64,000 nt of DNA from Phymatolithon calcareum (lineage: Eukaryota; Rhodophyta; Florideophyceae; Hapalidiales). The stretch spans positions 1,550,001 through 1,614,000 of the forward strand of contig OZ345385.1 in assembly GCA_977006965.1 (NCBI GenBank), given 5' to 3'. Made by a program: the position numbers and the translations under genes. Position 1 is the stretch's first letter. The number at the start of each line of letters is the position of its first letter. The notes beneath the pieces are model-generated. The model made no database searches and was not told where the DNA came from. It saw nothing but the letters and a program-made list of their open reading frames with translations. Shown here piece by piece: positions 62,469 to 64,000 of this stretch.

Positions 62469-63075
62469 ATGGAATTTTGTTCCCTAGATCTCGGACATGT
62501 GCTTGTTTGTCACCGTTGGCACAAACATAATATGTTGTCGAAGCTCAATTGCGAAGTAAAAAGCTGGCAAAGGTATATGAAAGAGACACGTCTTTACATG
62601 AGATCATACTGGCTGGGACCTATAAGAACTCTGATATTCTGGCCAGAATTTTACAGGTCCAATCACCATCGACTCATGACTACTGCCGTTAACTGCAGCA
62701 TGCAAATGACAAAGTGGGTAATATTGGTGTCCCCCTTCGAGGGCGGTGTCCCTCGGGCTATGCCATCAGGAAAATCAGAGAATGGAGGCCCCCATCGAGA
62801 ACATAGCCAGTTCTCGCGTACAGTATCAGTATTGGGTGCCTACTGCGGGATCACCGCGGTGATCGAACCAGTCGCCTTACAACGTACTCTAGCGTCGTCG
62901 AAGATGAGTGCAGAAATTGAGTTTGAGTGCAAGAGACTCACAGGAGCTCTGACTGGGAGAGAAGTCCGAATCAAGAACGTTTTGAGTAGCCAGAGGATTT
63001 TAGCGTAGAGATTACCGCAAGAGCTGCCCCGTTACTCCAAGGTGAGGCTTTGGGAGCTCTCAAAATAAAATCATC
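62469..63075 (+). mobile_element. Possible third retroposon subfamily (C)
   Basis: An open frame of ~179 codons starts at an ATG at 62469 and ends REVRIKNVLSSQRILA at 63008. Its 3' flank reads GAGCTGCCCCGTTACTCCAA, GGTGAGG and GAGCTCTCAAAATAAAATC. This parallels the subfamily A 3' UTR order (AAGCTGCTCCCGTACAGTCT, then AGGAGTG and GGGCTTTCAAATAAAC). The proteins do not align convincingly. No A-tail or TSD is seen. It may be a diverged relative or a coincidental similarity. Confidence 0.35.
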
Positions 63076-64000
63076 AAATATCCCCTCGCCTAGAGTTCCC
63101 TGGCTAGGGGATGAAAATGGATGTTTAGCGCCGTAGAGAGTGGGCTGAAGCGGCGCCGTTTTTCTATATCAGCACTATCCGCCCCCACAAAGGGTACCGC
63201 CCAGCGTTGTACACATAAAGCCAGATCAATGCGAGGTCAAAGGCAATTGGGCGAGGGGATACAGACAGATCAACAAAGCACAGATCACACCTTGGTGTAG
63301 GTTCCACGGCTCTCTTTCAAGTCTTTCGTTAGAGTTTATGGACTCGCCATAGCCAGTCAAGCAACAAGGCCCTTGTGAGTCTAAGCTCTGCAGTGCAAGA
63401 TGACAAGCCTGGGCATCCATGGGTAGCATGCTCCAGTAGAGTGACCGTTTCGCATGTATATTAGTGAAAGCATTTCGGTGAGTTAGTCTTCTAAGATATA
63501 TGTTGTATGTACCGTGGAACACCGTTAAGAGATGAGCGGCGTACAAAAATTTCATCGGACAGTACTGTAGGTTTGAGGTGCCTTTTTTCTATGTGGCATA
63601 TGCCACAAAGACAAGTCGCGTTGAAAACTTCCTTCTCTCAAGCCTTTGATGGCATAAGTTTTACAACAGCGCATGCAACAGTTTCAGGGATATTTAAAGA
63701 GACTACGATAGGCTTCGATGCAATCTCAACCTGCCAATCAGCAGAGGGACAGAGCAGAAACACTTTCTAAAGAATACTCTAAACGAAGAGAAAGACATCA
63801 GCATGATGAAGACATGCAGAATTTCCAAGTTCATCATTCTTTTCCTAGCGACCCCTCAAAAAGGAAGAGAAATTATTGTCATTGTATTTTTGTTATTCTT
63901 GCGTAGGGTCTCCGACCCTTTTTTCGTTCGTCCAATAGAAAATTAACATTTTTTGCTAACCTATTTCTATTACCAATAGATGACTCCCTAGCCCCCCTAA
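63076..64000. other. No recognisable feature
   Basis: A reverse-strand frame at 63226-63555 and plus frames at 63507-63906 show no motif. GGGTCTCCGACCCTTTTTT at 63906-63924 is a short hairpin plus T-run with no gene beside it. Confidence 0.35.

Overview
The window looks like transposon-dense nuclear DNA from a eukaryote. There are no operons, ribosome binding sites or bacterial gene spacing. It contains Ty1/Copia elements with intact single-ORF gag-pol, non-LTR retroposons with A-tails and target-site duplications (TSDs), a Mutator-like DNA transposon, a 5.3 kb satellite, and decayed copies of eukaryotic host genes (APC1, Raptor, a pullulanase-type debranching enzyme). A starch-debranching relic beside TOR/APC relics in Copia-rich DNA suggests an alga. 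A red alga such as Chondrus is my guess; the window does not prove it. I see no clearly intact host gene.

Left part (1-21,200). This is decayed sequence: a debranching-enzyme relic (540-870), copies of an unclassified retroposon family (1036-1255, 1925-2600, 4200-4862), an unrecognised 261-residue reverse-strand ORF (6377-7162), a reverse-strand APC1 relic (7354-8460) next to a LINE 3' part with RNase H (8520-9468), further LINE fragments near 10.5, 13.7, 16.7 and 20 kb, a SINE-like copy (15378-15556) and a proline-coding minisatellite (15.9-16.26 kb). Much of 9.5-20 kb shows nothing recognisable.

Centre (21,200-53,726). This is a nest of at least eight Copia copies, here called C1-C8, plus a solo LTR. 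C1 (21716-22596) carries the solo LTR (22007-22441, TSD GATCC). C2 (antisense, 22838-29026) is split by C3 (23504-28954, TSD ATATG). C4 (29027-32238) carries a Mutator-like element (30394-31399, 9-bp TSD) and runs into a 62-bp satellite (32239-37502). C5 (37503-40450) is cut by antisense C6 (40451-42619), which abuts C7 (42620-53726). C7 is split in its leader by C8 (43469-49020, TSD TACCA). C7 and C8 have intact gag-pol ORFs and LTR pairs over 99% identical by eye, so they are recent and potentially active. Five of the six primer sites that can be read match the anticodon arm of initiator tRNA-Met exactly and the sixth has one mismatch, as in Drosophila copia and yeast Ty5, which prime from a half-tRNA.

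Right part (53,727-64,000). A truncated Gypsy-like gag relic and a low-complexity reverse-strand ORF are followed by a Raptor relic (57170-59900) invaded by two retroposons with perfect TSDs (58015-58430 and 58814-59338). Two inverted copies of a ~220-bp SINE-like repeat (56911-57140 and 61896-62115) bracket it; the second has a 14-bp TSD.

The best candidate for something undescribed is the retroposon family with related subfamilies (A, B, perhaps C). It carries a conserved C-terminal ORF, a shared 3' UTR and, in subfamily A, a terminal stem-loop before the A-tail. I cannot assign its protein to any known family.
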